Assembly (NCBI GenBank): GCA_009363875.1
Contig: CM018694.1
Location: 28,095,415 to 28,159,414 of the forward strand
DNA: 64,000 nt
Reading direction: 5' to 3'
DNA from: Mikania micrantha
Taxonomy: Eukaryota > Streptophyta > Magnoliopsida > Asterales > Asteraceae
In this document: piece after piece, positions 11,971-22,514 of the stretch
How positions within the stretch are numbered: the first letter of the stretch is position 1
Layout: each line of letters begins with the position of its first letter
Translations under genes and position numbers: made by a program
Notes under the pieces: generated by a model
The model's input: only the letters and a program-made list of their open reading frames with translations
Told to the model about the DNA's origin: nothing
Databases searched by the model: none

Positions 11971-12060
11971 TAGTATATCGAAGCGGTGGTGGGATGGCGG
12001 CTGGGTTGCCAGTTTGCTTGACCCTACGTATGCCCTATATATAAGATAATCGGTATATTA
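11971..12060 (+). other. Hairpin module copy 3 (leader of E)
   Basis: Arms TAGTATATCGA (11971-11981) and TCGGTATATTA (12050-12060) pair over eleven positions with two G-U wobbles on the plus strand, which is the sense strand of E. The core CTTGACCCTACGTATGCCC is conserved. Between the GGCGGCTGG word and this core is an extra short insert (GTTGCCAGTTTG). Confidence 0.6.
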
Positions 12061-12293
12061 GGAAAATGTCAGTGTGTAGGTTTGGTGGAGCAATTCATAG
12101 AACATTGAACATGAGATCATGACAAACAACCATATGAGAAGTACGTTAATAAGATGACTACTTATGTGTGTGCATGCTCATTATTACCATTGAATGATAT
12201 TAATAGTAGTATGGATATATTACTAACTTTATCTTGTAAATTCAATTGTATAACTTCACGTTACTGACCCACTTATGAATTTTTCTTTGTAGA

Positions 12294-13143
12294 ATGCCTC
12301 ATTGACGTAATCCTCACGGTGAGGGTTCGACAAGCGGAAACGACGACGAAATTAACAAGATCGCCCAAGTCCTCAATAATCATATGAGAGACGTTATCCG
12401 AGGGATGCTAACTGATATCACCAAAAACTTGCGGGGAAGTTTTGGTGATTAAACAACCAACAACTCTAACACCAGCAAAATTGAAACTGCTACTTTCACT
12501 TTCAAACAGTTCAATGATTCTAAACTTCCTAAGTATGCGGGTACTGAGGGAAATACAGGCCTACTACAATGGCTTGATAGCATCGAGGACATCCATGACT
12601 TCATAGGGTGTCCTGAGAACCTTAAAAGTCAAAATGGCTTCAAGCGCTTTTTATAAAGGCGCCCTTACTTGGTGGAACTCTAAGAAAAACACAAGGGGAC
12701 GAGAAGTTGTTTTGGCCTTACCGTGGGAAGAATTTAAGAAGCTTCTCATGGAGCAATTCTGTCCTCGCCACAAACTGAAGAAGTTAGAGGCCGAGATGTG
12801 GAGTCTGGCCCAAGACAGTGGAGAGAATGCAAAAATACACAACTCGCTTCCATGAGTTGCGTATCCTGGTACCACATCTTGTTCCTCCTCTATCCCAAAA
12901 GATAGAGAAGTACATTGAGGGATTGCCCCTAGTCATCATGGTAAATGTCATGAGAAGTAGCCCCACTACTCTTGAGTCGGCATTCCATTTGAGTGCTAGT
13001 CTCACAGAGGAGTACGTCAAAGCTGGCCTACACACTCGGAAAGGGTATAAGAGGGAACATACTAAGGAAAACAAGAAGCCCAAGCAACATCAACCGAAGA
13101 AGAAGAAAAATAAGACGATCAAGAACTATACAGCCGCGACTGC
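12294..13143 (+). pseudogene. gag of element E, 5' part
   Basis: Capsid-type Gag. The ATG at 12294 is followed almost at once by TGA at 12303-12305. The capsid domain is recognisable in two frames: 12634-12855 (ALTWWNSKK, LPWEEFKKLL) and 12818-13143 (YTTRFHELRILVPHL, KIEKYIEGLP), with a frameshift near 12830. A lysine-rich stretch follows before element F interrupts at 13144. The closest relative in the window is G2 at 30901-31194. Confidence 0.75.
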
Positions 13144-13621
13144 TGTCACACCCCGAGCCGGCGGGCCGGATCATGTGTTCCGTCGGGCGGAAGGGTCCCG
13201 GGGCAAGATATCGGGAATGATAATCGGAATGATCAGATTGTTTACATTGCACATGATATATAAATGAGAAACTGCTAAATGAAAATAGAATTACAAAGTT
13301 AAATTACATCAATTTACTTCATAATTTAACAATATAAATCTACTATCAACATCATAATCCTTCTATCTTGTGTCTGCACAAGATATACAAAATAATCTGT
13401 AAAATGATGTCTCAAAAGTATGCAGGTCCAAAAAGCTAGGTCCTCTAACTAGTATCCTAGTCCAAAAGTAATAACTCTTTAGTTGACCTGTTCGTCACCT
13501 GAGAAGTCATGCAAAAAGATCAAGTCAACATATGGTTGGTGAGTTCATGTAGTTTTATAAAAATTAGTTTGAATAACCTGAATGACAGCCTTAACCTCAC
13601 CATTAACCACCTATACCATCC

Positions 13622-13702
13622 GGTTCAGTATGCTTATATATAGGGCATATGTAGGGTCGAACTTACCGCCCGCCCAGCCACCGTCCCACCACATACTAAA
13701 CC
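13622..13702 (-). other. Hairpin module copy 4 (LTR of F)
   Basis: Sense (minus) arms GGTTTAGTATG and CATACTGAACC pair over eleven positions with one G-U wobble; on the plus strand the same position would be a C-A mismatch. The core reads TTCGACCCTACATATGCCC. Confidence 0.6.
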
Positions 13703-13841
13703 ACATGATATATTGTTCTTGGCGATAATTAAGCGTTTCATCCCATCACTTTGATTCCATAGCCTTTGATTACCCTGAAAATGTTTACCTTGATCCCTCG
13801 AAATGACCACCTTAACCTCATCAACGACCACGTATGCTATC

Positions 13842-13915
13842 CAATCAAGTATGCTTATACATAGGGCATATGTAGGGGACAAGCCCCAGCCACCATCCCA
13901 CCACATACCGGACTG
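13842..13915 (-). other. Hairpin module copy 5 (LTR of F)
   Basis: Sense arms CAGTCCGGTATG and CATACTTGATTG pair at eleven of twelve positions, with two G-U wobbles. The core reads CCCCTACATATGCCCTATG. It is 140 nt upstream, in the sense direction, of copy 4. Confidence 0.6.
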
Positions 13916-15749
13916 TTTAGCATATTGTTGTCAATGATAATTAAGCGTTTCACTCCATTCACCTTCTATTTAGATTTTGATTTCCACAAATAGATTCATC
14001 TCTGATCTCTTGAGTTCACCATGTATTCATGATTACCCTAAAGCACTTGTAGAAATATAATATTAAATGTTTAATTAAATTAATAATTAAGCATTTAAAT
14101 ACAACTAAGACATGATGATTGGGCCTTATTTGACTCAATCAATTAGACTTAGTTGTTGGTGGTTGTCCAAGTTGTACCCTCTCACACGTGGCCCATATCA
14201 GGCATGACCCACAAGGAGTCTACCTGTATGCGTCGGGACTTTCATGATGCCCATATCAGCTTGACTCATTGGTCTACTGTACATGCCAGGACTTTAAGGA
14301 TATCCTTTGATTCTTAATCTTCTTAGATTCTCTTGATTTCGTTTGATCGTTTAAGTTATGCCCTTATAGCTTGACTACAAGAGTCTACTATTTATGCCGG
14401 GACTTTCCGTGTGTTACACGTGGTCTTGATTTACATACAACTGACATCCACCTTAGATTAAACAGTTAATGATTTCATAGGATCTTAATGATTTCATTAT
14501 TTCCATGATTCACACACGGTTATGATTCCCATGATTCACTTGATTCTCTTGATTCCGATCTTTTGAATTTCATGATTTCCACAATGATCATAGATTCTTG
14601 ATTTGGATCCTTAGTTTACTGATCACACACTGGATTAGATTTCCATTGCATTTGATCTTTAACCTTAGTTCTTTTGATTTCACTTTGAATTTAGATTCTT
14701 GATTTTGAACTCGATGGACTAAGGGTTTGTTTTGAGTTTAGTATTACGGTATTACTCATAAGAGTAATTAATTAATTCGTTGATTAATTCATCATAGCAA
14801 TTTCCTAGACAGGAGTCTAGGAGTATAAACAAACATATATAAAGCGTATAATAAGTAAAAGCATTTACGTAAAACAGTTTAAATAAAAATGTTTACGCAT
14901 ACTTCTCAGCCCCGCATTTGAAAACAAAAATGTTTAGAAAAGGGACAATGAACTCACATGTGTTGCTCTGTATTTGAATTACCACAAAATGCGCGCGCGT
15001 TGTTGTAGACTATATATCTTCAGTTCCTGAGTTGTTTTAAGAGAATTCGAGTTCGATAAGTATGTATATTAGTCGTCGTATCTAGGGTTTGGTCTCGGTG
15101 TGCAACTAAGTGTCCTATGTTACTAATGTGCTTCTAAGATTTCGTCTAACTAGCCTAACTTATTACCCATTAGTACCCTAATCCCATGATTCATTATTAC
15201 AAGTTCTTAATTTAAAACGTTTCTAATTAATCCAATTTAAGTTAAACCTTAAGAAAAACCTCATTTAATGTAATTTAATAAAGTTTATAATTTAATTTCT
15301 TTTATTCAAAACATAATTAATTTAAGTGAAAGGATATTTAACAGAGGATGGGCCTAGGTTAAGCCCATTGGGCCAACCTCGGGCCCATAATTAGACTTTG
15401 ATTCTCGAGTGGTTTCCTTCCAATACTTCGATTACTAAGCCTAGATAATTTAGATAATCATCTAGGTTAGTCACATATTTTCATGGATTTTCCAAAGGTT
15501 TAAGCGTTAATAATTAAATCAACACTTCAACCCCTTGTTGTTGTTTTCTTGAAAGAAAATCTTAGTTCTTTGTGCCATATAAATCCATATTAACTTCTCG
15601 CTTGCTAACCCCATGTTTGATTCATAATCACCCAAGATTTGATTGTTCATCACTAAACCCTTATATTATTCCCATGCACACACATGAAGGTGGTTCCCAT
15701 GCACACACACCTCACATGAAATACATTCTCATTCTAGGCATACCCCATC
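13916..15749 (-). other. Non-coding LTR interior of F
   Basis: AT-rich LTR sequence with no credible gene. It includes phrases repeated at 14150-14420 such as GGGACTTTC and GGTCTACTG, and many TTGATT words at 14300-14720. The 14461-15749 part has no counterpart in the 5' LTR. Confidence 0.5.
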
Positions 15750-16030
15750 CTATTTCAACTCGTTCGAATCACCAGGGCCGAATAAGGCAGGACCGAAGTG
15801 GATGGGTCGAATGACCTGGGCCGATCGAATAGCTACATGGTCCGAATGTGCATGGCCGAACGAAGAAGCTTGCACCGAATGGGTTGGTGCGAATGGGCTT
15901 AGGCTGAACCAGGGTGTCCGAATAGGTGCCAAGCGAATAGGCCTCATACTATCTTAGGTTCATTCGGCGAATGGGTGTCTCATGCGGCCAGAAGGGCCAT
16001 TCGGCCTATCTGTGGCCAGGTTCATTCGAC
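15750..16030 (-). repeat. Degenerate CGAAT array in LTR of F
   Basis: The words CCGAAT, TCGAAT, GCGAAT and CGAACG recur about fifteen times at irregular spacing of roughly 12-25 nt. They often sit in the context CGAATGGG or CGAATAGG. The array lies next to the 1.5-kb segment that is missing from the other LTR and would be transcribed. Confidence 0.5.
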
Positions 16031-16882
16031 CGTTCGACCTTGCCAGCTGCAACCCTCTAGATTCGAATTTCAAGGCCGTCTCATGGTGCCTCACTCGTTC
16101 CCACTTCGTTCTAAGGTGCTGTGATGTGTTTCCTATGGCTTAAGATGGGTTAAAAATGGCTAATAAAGTAGGCGCCCATGAGGGTTTTCAAAACCCTAAA
16201 AACCGAATCAAATCATGAATTTTACCTCGAATCAGATGGATAAAAGCTTAGATCCCTTGTACTTTCGTGATCTACAAACTATGGTGGTCGTTTTGACACC
16301 AAAATCACACGATTTTCGTGGAGATTTGAAAGAGATATGGCTAGGGTTTTCTAGAGAGAGAAAGAAGAGAGAGTGGAACGAGTTTGGGGTTTGGGGCTGG
16401 TTGGTGGGGAAGATGGTGACAATAAATGTCATCATAAATGATGGTGAAATACCCAGTTATGTCCGGGTTCGTTCGGTTTCTCTCGGTTTCGCGTAAAAGC
16501 GTCGGTTTTTTGTCGCTTTCGTAACAAAACGACTCGGTTTTAAAAGCAAAGTTTATAAAATTATTTTAGGTGGTTATTCCTAGTAAATTAACTAAATATC
16601 TTATATTTATTTTAAATTTTCAAAAATATTAATTTTACTGTTTATTATCGAATCGTACAGTCGTCGCGCGTATTCGTTCGAATCGTCACCCGTACGAACA
16701 CGATGATAACCATACTTTTCAATATTGTTTTCTAATGCTCCCAACTACGATAACCATACTTTTCAATAATGATATATGATATGAACATGACATAAAATGA
16801 AACACGTATAGTTCGTACCTGATTACTGTTCATGGCACTATTGAGATCACTGTTCCGGTACGATTCCGGCACTGATGTTACA

Positions 16883-16918
16883 GTCTCCCCTTGTTAGAGA
16901 AATTTCGTCCCGAAATTT
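16883..16918 (-). other. Polypurine tract and 3' palindrome of F
   Basis: The minus strand reads AAATTTCGGGACGAAATTT (16918-16900), then TAACAAGGGGAGACTG against the LTR. The purine run would prime plus-strand DNA synthesis. Confidence 0.7.
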
Positions 16919-17504
16919 AAGAGTCGTTATCAGGTACGTCTTCGTCTGTAAACAGTTGGGGATACTTGGACTTCATGTGATCTTCATGTTCCCAAGTAAA
17001 CTCAGGTCCGCGCTTTGAATTCCAACGAACCTTTACAATCGGAATACGGCTTCGCCTTAGTTGCTTAACTTTGCGATCCATAATCTCCAAAGGTTCTTCA
17101 ATAAAGTGTAACTGTTCGTCCACTTGAATTTCTTCGATTGGAATGACGAGTGACTCGTCAGCAAGGTATTTCTTTAAGTTTGAGACGTGAAACACGTTAT
17201 GCACACCACTAAGTTCATCTAGTAATCTCAATCTATACGCCACAGGACCAATACGTTCAATGATCTCGAACGGTCCCACGTATCGTGGTGCTGGCTTGCC
17301 TTTCCTTCCAAAACGTACAACACCTTTCCATGGGGATACCTTCAACATGACATGGTCTCCCACTTGAAATTCCAACGGCTTGCGCCGTTTATCGGCATAG
17401 CTCTTTTGTCTGCTTCTAGTAGCTTGTAGTCTTCGTTGAATATGGGCAATCTTGTCAGTGGTTTCCTGAATAAGCTCTGGCCTAGTTATTCGATTGTCTC
17501 CCAC
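16917..17504 (-). pseudogene. Integrase C-terminus and chromodomain, element F
   Basis: This is an open frame of 195 codons, the best preserved part of F. It has the basic linker (QKSYADKRRKPLEF), the GPY/F signature (RYVGPFEIIERIGPVAYRL) and a C-terminal chromodomain (IMDRKVKQL through FTWEHEDHM and KYPQLF). Chromodomains steer chromovirus integration toward particular chromatin. The ORF's first Met is internal; the true protein continues into the catalytic core upstream, which is frameshifted. Confidence 0.8.
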
Positions 17505-18319
17505 TTCAGTCCAACAGATCGGAGATCGACATTTTCGACCATAAAGAGCCTCGAATGGTGCTCATCCGATGCTACTATGGTAACTGTTGTTGTAGGAGAA
17601 TTCAATCAGCGGCAAATGAGAATCCCAATTTCCACTGAAATCTAATACTCAAGTTCTCAGCATGTCCTCCAGGGTCTGCATAGTACGTTCGCTTTGACAG
17701 TCTGTTTGTGGATGGTAAGCTATACTCAGATTTAAGTGCGTCCCTAGAGACTTCTGTAATGATTGCCAGAACCTTGATGTAAATATGCTATCTCGGTCTG
17801 AAATAATAGACAATGGCACACCGTGACGTACCACTATCTCATTAATGTACAGTCTCGTCAGTTTATCCATCGTGAAGGTCTCACGCATTGGCAAGAAATG
17901 AGCAGATTTTGTCAAACGATCAATGATAACCCAAATCGTATCATGACCACTGGAAGTGCGGGGTAGCTTGGTAACAAAGTCCATAGCTATTTGTTCCCAC
18001 TTCCAGAGCGGAATCTAAGGTGTTCCAGTAAACCTGACGGTTTCTGGTGTTCTGCCTTTACCTTAGCACACGTAAGACATCGACCAACGTACTCGGCTAT
18101 GTCTTTCTTCATTCCCGGCCACCAATAAAATCCACGCAAATCTCGGTATATTTTATCAGCGCCTGGATGCACGGAGTACTTAGTCTTGTGTGCTTCATCA
18201 AAGATGAGTCTTCTCAATTCGTCTACTGCCGGAATCCACATACGATCTTGGTAGTAGATCACTCCATCAGGCTTAGTCTCAAATTGTTTCGTTGCTCCAC
18301 ACTCAAGTTCTTTCTTCAA
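17505..18319 (-). pseudogene. Integrase zinc domain and core, element F
   Basis: The HHCC zinc domain is at 17987-18319 (IFDEAHKTKYSVHPGADK, CLTCAKVKAEHQKPSG). The catalytic core is at 17649-17984, starting MDFVTKLPRTSSG and including IISDRDSIFTSRFW and YHPQTDCQSERTMQTLEDM, so the D, D and E residues are visible. The frame is broken between the two parts (17984-17987) and again between 17504 and 17649. Confidence 0.8.
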
Positions 18320-19939
18320 ATTTCCCCGGTTAACTGATTCTTGCTATGCCTGTATAATCTTGTCCCGTAAGCTTGTCTGCACAGTCATTCCCATTGCTCT
18401 GACGCGCAAGGGTTTGACCCGTTCCTTCCGGCTCAAGGCATCCGCTACCACGTTCGCCTTTCCCGGATGGTACTTGATTACACAATCGTAATCATTCAGA
18501 AGCTCTACCCAACGTCGCTGTCACTTGTTGAGTTCCTTCTGCTCAAAGATATGCTGCAGACTCTTGTGATTGGTAAATATGGTACACTTAGTGCCTTATA
18601 AGTAATGTCTCCAAATCTTCAATGCGAAAATTACAGCTCCCAGTTCAAGATCATGAGTAGTGTAGTTCTTCTCATGAACCTTTAACTGTCTTGATGCATA
18701 TGCGATAACTTTGTCTCGTTGCATTAGTACGCAACCAAGTCCCTGATGGGAGGCATCACAATAAACAACAAAGTCATCACAGCCTTCTGGGAGAGATAGA
18801 ATTGGAGCATCACATAACTTCTGTTTCAATATCTGGAAAGCATCTTCCTGTTTCTGCTCCCAGACGAACGGTTCACTTTTCTGAGTTAACTTAGTGAGAG
18901 ACAAGGCTACCTTAGAAATGTTTGAGATGAACCTTCTATAATACCCTGCCAATCCCAGAAAAGACCGTATCTCCTCGGTGTCTTCAGAGTATCCCAGTTC
19001 TTTATTGCTTCAATCTTGGCGGGATCTACGTGTATTCCCTCGCTGTTGACTACATGACCCAGAAATTGAACTTCCCTTAGCCAAAATTCACACTTAGAGA
19101 ATTTGGCATAAAGTTTCTCTTCCTTCAACAGCTCCAAGATCTTCCTGAGATGTTCCTCGTAGTATGCTTTGCTCTTGGAATAAATCAGTATGTCATCAAT
19201 AAAGACAATGACAAACTGATCCAAGTACGGCTTGCACACCCGGTTCATCAGGTCCATGACAACCGCTGGTGCATTCGTCAATCCGAAAGGCATCACCATA
19301 AACTCGTAATGCGCATATCTGGTTCGGAATGCTGTCTTCGGTATGTCTTCGTCTTGAACCCTTAGTTGATGATATCCGGACCATAGGTCAATCTTTGAGA
19401 AATACTGCGCTCCTTGCAACTGGTCAAACAGATTATCAATCCTCGGCAAATGGATACCGATTCTTAGTGGTCAACTTGTTCAGCTCTCGATAATATATGC
19501 ACATCCGAAATGATCCGTCTTTCTTCTTCACGAACAGGACTGGAGCTCCCCAAGGTGAGTAGATTGGTCTGATGAAACCTTTATCAAGTAGCTCCTGTAG
19601 TTGGTTGGACAATTCCTGTATCTCTAAAGGTGCTAACCTGTAAGGAGATTTAGCAACAGGAGTTGCTCCAGGAACTAAGTAAATTCGGAACTCTACTGGT
19701 CGCGCGGGTGGCAAACTTGGTAGGTCTTCAGGAAATACTTCTGGATACTCTTTCACTACCGGCACATCTTGAATCTTTTTCTTATCCTTCTCCTTTTCCA
19801 ACACATGAGCTAGGAAAGCTACGCACTGCTTCTGTAAACACTTACGCACCTTTATGCAAGAAATGATTTTGACACTTCGTTTTGCTTGATCCTCTCTAAC
19901 TTCCAATACACGATCATTCCGCAATGGAACTCGAAGCAA
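18320..19939 (-). pseudogene. Reverse transcriptase and RNase H, element F
   Basis: RT begins in 19436-19939 (RLAPLEIQELSNQLQELLDKG, WGAPVLFVKKKDGSFRMC) and continues in another frame at 18907-19449, with the active-site signature VFIDDILIYSK. RNase H is at 18596-18952 (VVYCDASHQGLGCVLMQR) and continues, broken, to about 18400 (GKANVVADALSRK-like). At least three frame changes and stops separate the parts. Confidence 0.8.
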
Positions 19940-20613
19940 CTATTCAGAAAAGATGACTTCCACTCGATTAGAAGAAAGCCAATCCATTCCCACAATTATC
20001 GAAACTACCCACCTCTATCGGTATCAAATCGATTGTGAATGTATGACCATTAAGTGTCAATGGGCAATTCCTGTATAGTGTACTAACTTTGATCTATTTC
20101 CCGTTAGCTACTTCTATGATGTAAAGAGAATCTAACTGTTCCTCTATAGAATCTAGTTGGCATGCAAAATCGGTAGAGATAAAACTCTGATCCACACCAG
20201 TGTCAAATATAATAAATGCATAAAATTCATGTAAGAGAAATGTACCAGTGACCACGTTCGGGTCTTGGCGTGCAGCTGGAGCTCCTATGGCAAAATCTCC
20301 TCCACGGGGTGCTGGAACTGCCTGTTGTGCCTTCTTCGGGCAGTTCTTTGCAAAGTGGCCTTGTTCGCCACAGTTATAGCATCCACCGTTGTTCTAGTTG
20401 TTGGGTGGAGGGAGAGCTAAAGCAACATTGTTGACTGCTTGATTTGCAATTCTGGACCCAGTGTCCTTTTCTTCCACATCCCGTGTAGTGACGGCAGGGA
20501 TTGCTTGCAGCATGATGATACTGGCACTTGTTACACAGAGGGTGTGGGCCAGTGTACTGTTTCTTGTGCTCATCCTGCGGTGCCATGGCTACTTGGTTGA
20601 GTGGAGTAGCCAT
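19940..20613 (-). pseudogene. Zinc knuckle and protease, element F
   Basis: The segment 20374-20613 has paired cysteines (CNKCQYHH and CGRKGHWVQNC), a nucleic-acid-binding knuckle of Gag. The protease lies downstream at roughly 20000-20290, where a FDTG-type active site (near 20200) and the VGMDWL-type segment can be read in shifted frames. Confidence 0.65.
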
Positions 20614-21555
20614 AGTGTAGTTCTTTATAGTCTTCTGCTTCTTCTTCGGGTGTTGGTGATGATGGGGTTTCTTAAAAGATTATTCCTTTGGCTTCCCAGT
20701 GTTAGCCTCTTTCTTCAAGGTTCCAGAGGCAACCATCAGATCAGTGAGTTTCCCAGACAAACTCACAGCAGAGTCTAAAGAAACAGGGTTTGCTGCAACA
20801 ACTAAACCCTGAATGCAGGCAGGAAGTCCCCCTACATACCTGTCTAATCTCTTCTCCAGGGTTGGTACCATGTCTGGCACCAAGGCTACCAACTCATGAT
20901 AGCGGGTAGTGTACCCCAGATGATCAGCTCCTTTCATCACATGATTGGACAGTTCAACCTCCAATCTTTGCAGTTCATTCTTGGGACATAATTCATTCCT
21001 CAGTAGTGTCTTGAATTCTTCCCATGGCATCGCCATTACTTCTTCTTTTCCTTTAGATTTGATATGTGAGTTCCACCAAGTTAAAGCCCGCTTGTTGAAT
21101 GATCCAGCAGAGTAGCGGACTTTATGGTGCTCTGGGCAACTGCTAATGTCCAGAGTAGTCTCCATCTTTTCAATCCATTGGATTAATCCAACGGCTCCTT
21201 CAGTACCGCTAAAGCTCGGCAGCTTACATCCTATAAATGAGTTGTAGGAGTAGTGTGATGCACGGCCAGTGCTCCCACTAGCTTCCCCTAATGAGTTCCT
21301 GGTATTGTTGCTGTTGTTCCGAATACGGTTGAGCATATCTGGTATTAGTTCCTTCAGCTGGATAGTCAGCTGACTGCTCAGTAAAGTTGCCAAAGCAACG
21401 GTAGCAGGATCCAGTATCTGAGTCGTGTTCGGGTTTGTAGGAGGGATAAGTGGAGGAGGTGGCGGTGGTGGTGAGTCAGCTGGCGATGGCGCTGACGAAT
21501 GTGTAGCTAAACTCTGCGGAGGAGGTACAATAGAAGGAGGTCTTCTCGGCGGCAT
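20614..21555 (-). pseudogene. gag capsid region, element F
   Basis: The start is placed at 21555 (MPPRRPPS), typical of plant Gypsy Gag, although the frame is open further to 21612. A proline-rich N-terminus is followed by the capsid domain (LPSFSGTEGAVGLIQWIEKME, ALTWWNSHIKSKG, MPWEEFKTLL, ELCPKNELQRLE). The frame stops at 20680, before the knuckle. Confidence 0.8.
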
Positions 21556-21713
21556 TCTGATCATAACCAACAGATCATTGGTTAGTGCAGTGATCGAATG
21601 CAGAAGACACAATGCAAGTATATAAATCCTATGTTCTCTACATGAAAGGTCCCTAGGTTATAGTCTAGGCCAAACAGTTTAAATAAGTGACCTATATTTC
21701 TCAATAACCATGG

Positions 21714-21724
21714 CTCTGATACCA
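21714..21724 (-). other. Primer binding site, initiator Met tRNA (element F)
   Basis: The minus strand reads TGGTATCAGAG three bases inside the LTR end at 21728. It identifies the right-hand LTR as the 5' LTR. Confidence 0.8.
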
Positions 21725-22205
21725 ATCTGTCACACCTCGAGCCGGCGGGCCGGATCGTGTGTCCCGTCGGGCGGAAGTGTCCCGGGGCGCGATATCGGGA
21801 ATGATAATCGGAATGATCAGATTGTTTACATTGCACATGATATATAAATGAGAAACTACTAACTGAAAATAGAATTACAAAGTTAAATTACATCAGTTTA
21901 GTTCATAATTTAAGAATGTAAATCTACTATCAACATCATAATCCTTCTATCTTGTGTCTGCACAAGATATACAAAATAATCTGTAAAATGATGTCTCCAA
22001 AGTATGCAGGTCCAAAAATCTAGGTCCTCTAACTGGTATCCTAGTCCAAAAGTAATAACTCCTTAGTTGACCTGTTCGTTACCTGAGAAGTCATGCAAAA
22101 AGATCAAGTCAACACATGGTTGGTGAGTTCATGTAGTTTTATAAAATTGAGTTTGAATAACCTGAATGACAACCTTAACCTCACCCTTAACCACCTATAC
22201 CATCC

Positions 22206-22286
22206 GGTTCAGTATGCTTATACATAGGGCATATGTAGGGTCGAACTTACCGCCCGCCCAGCCACCGTCCCACCACATACTAAACC
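22206..22286 (-). other. Hairpin module copy 6 (5' LTR of F)
   Basis: LTR counterpart of copy 4 with identical arms, so it is not independent evidence. Confidence 0.6.
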
Positions 22287-22440
22287 ACATGATATATTGT
22301 TCCTGGCGATAATTAAGCGTTTCATCCCATCACTTTGATTCCATAACAATTGAATCCATAGCCTATGATTACCCTGAAAATGTTTACCTTGATCCCTTGA
22401 AATGACAACCTTAACCTCATCAACGACCACCTATGCTATC

Positions 22441-22514
22441 CAATCAAGTATGCTTATATATAGGGCATATGTAGGGGACAAGCCCCGGCCACCGTCCAAC
22501 CACATACCGGACTG
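22441..22514 (-). other. Hairpin module copy 7 (5' LTR of F)
   Basis: LTR counterpart of copy 5 with identical arms. Confidence 0.6.

Larger units (their letters stand above)
10888..12293 (+). other. Non-coding leader of element E with two hairpin modules
   Basis: This is 1.4 kb between primer site and gag with no credible reading frame. It carries module copies at 11467-11540 and 11971-12060. It ends with TTTTCTTTGTAG one base before the gag ATG, a good splice acceptor, so part of the leader may be intronic. Related leaders are found at 40677-41360 and 43292-44352. Confidence 0.6.
13499..14957 (-). other. Predicted intron within 3' LTR of F
   Basis: On the minus strand a donor ACAT|GTGAGTTCATTG lies at 14957 and an acceptor GACTTCTCAG|G at 13499, preceded by CTCACCAACC and TTGACTTGATC as in A, B and C. 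The span is 1459 nt and contains both hairpin modules. In the 5' LTR the donor has been deleted. This is inferred from consensus and cross-family conservation. Confidence 0.45.
13144..16882 (-). repeat. 3' LTR of element F (3739 bp)
   Basis: It runs TGTAACATC...GTGTGACA on the minus strand and aligns with 21728-24193. It keeps 1.5 kb (about 14461-15973) that the other LTR has lost, but lacks about 280 bp near 16731, where a short filler is present. It contains two hairpin modules, a predicted intron and a CGAAT-rich array. Confidence 0.8.

Noticed and set aside
13139..13143. Firm target duplication for element F
   Set aside because: ACTGC and ATTGT differ at two of five sites. It is mentioned as possible, not used as proof.
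13634..13906. Minus-strand frame repeated at 22218-22430
   Set aside because: It covers the two hairpin modules of F's LTR. Repetition is due to the LTR pair, and the frame is not the same length in both.
16215..16496. 93-codon plus-strand frame with good composition
   Set aside because: Antisense within F's LTR; its copy near 23295 is frameshifted. It most likely reflects GA-rich leader sequence.
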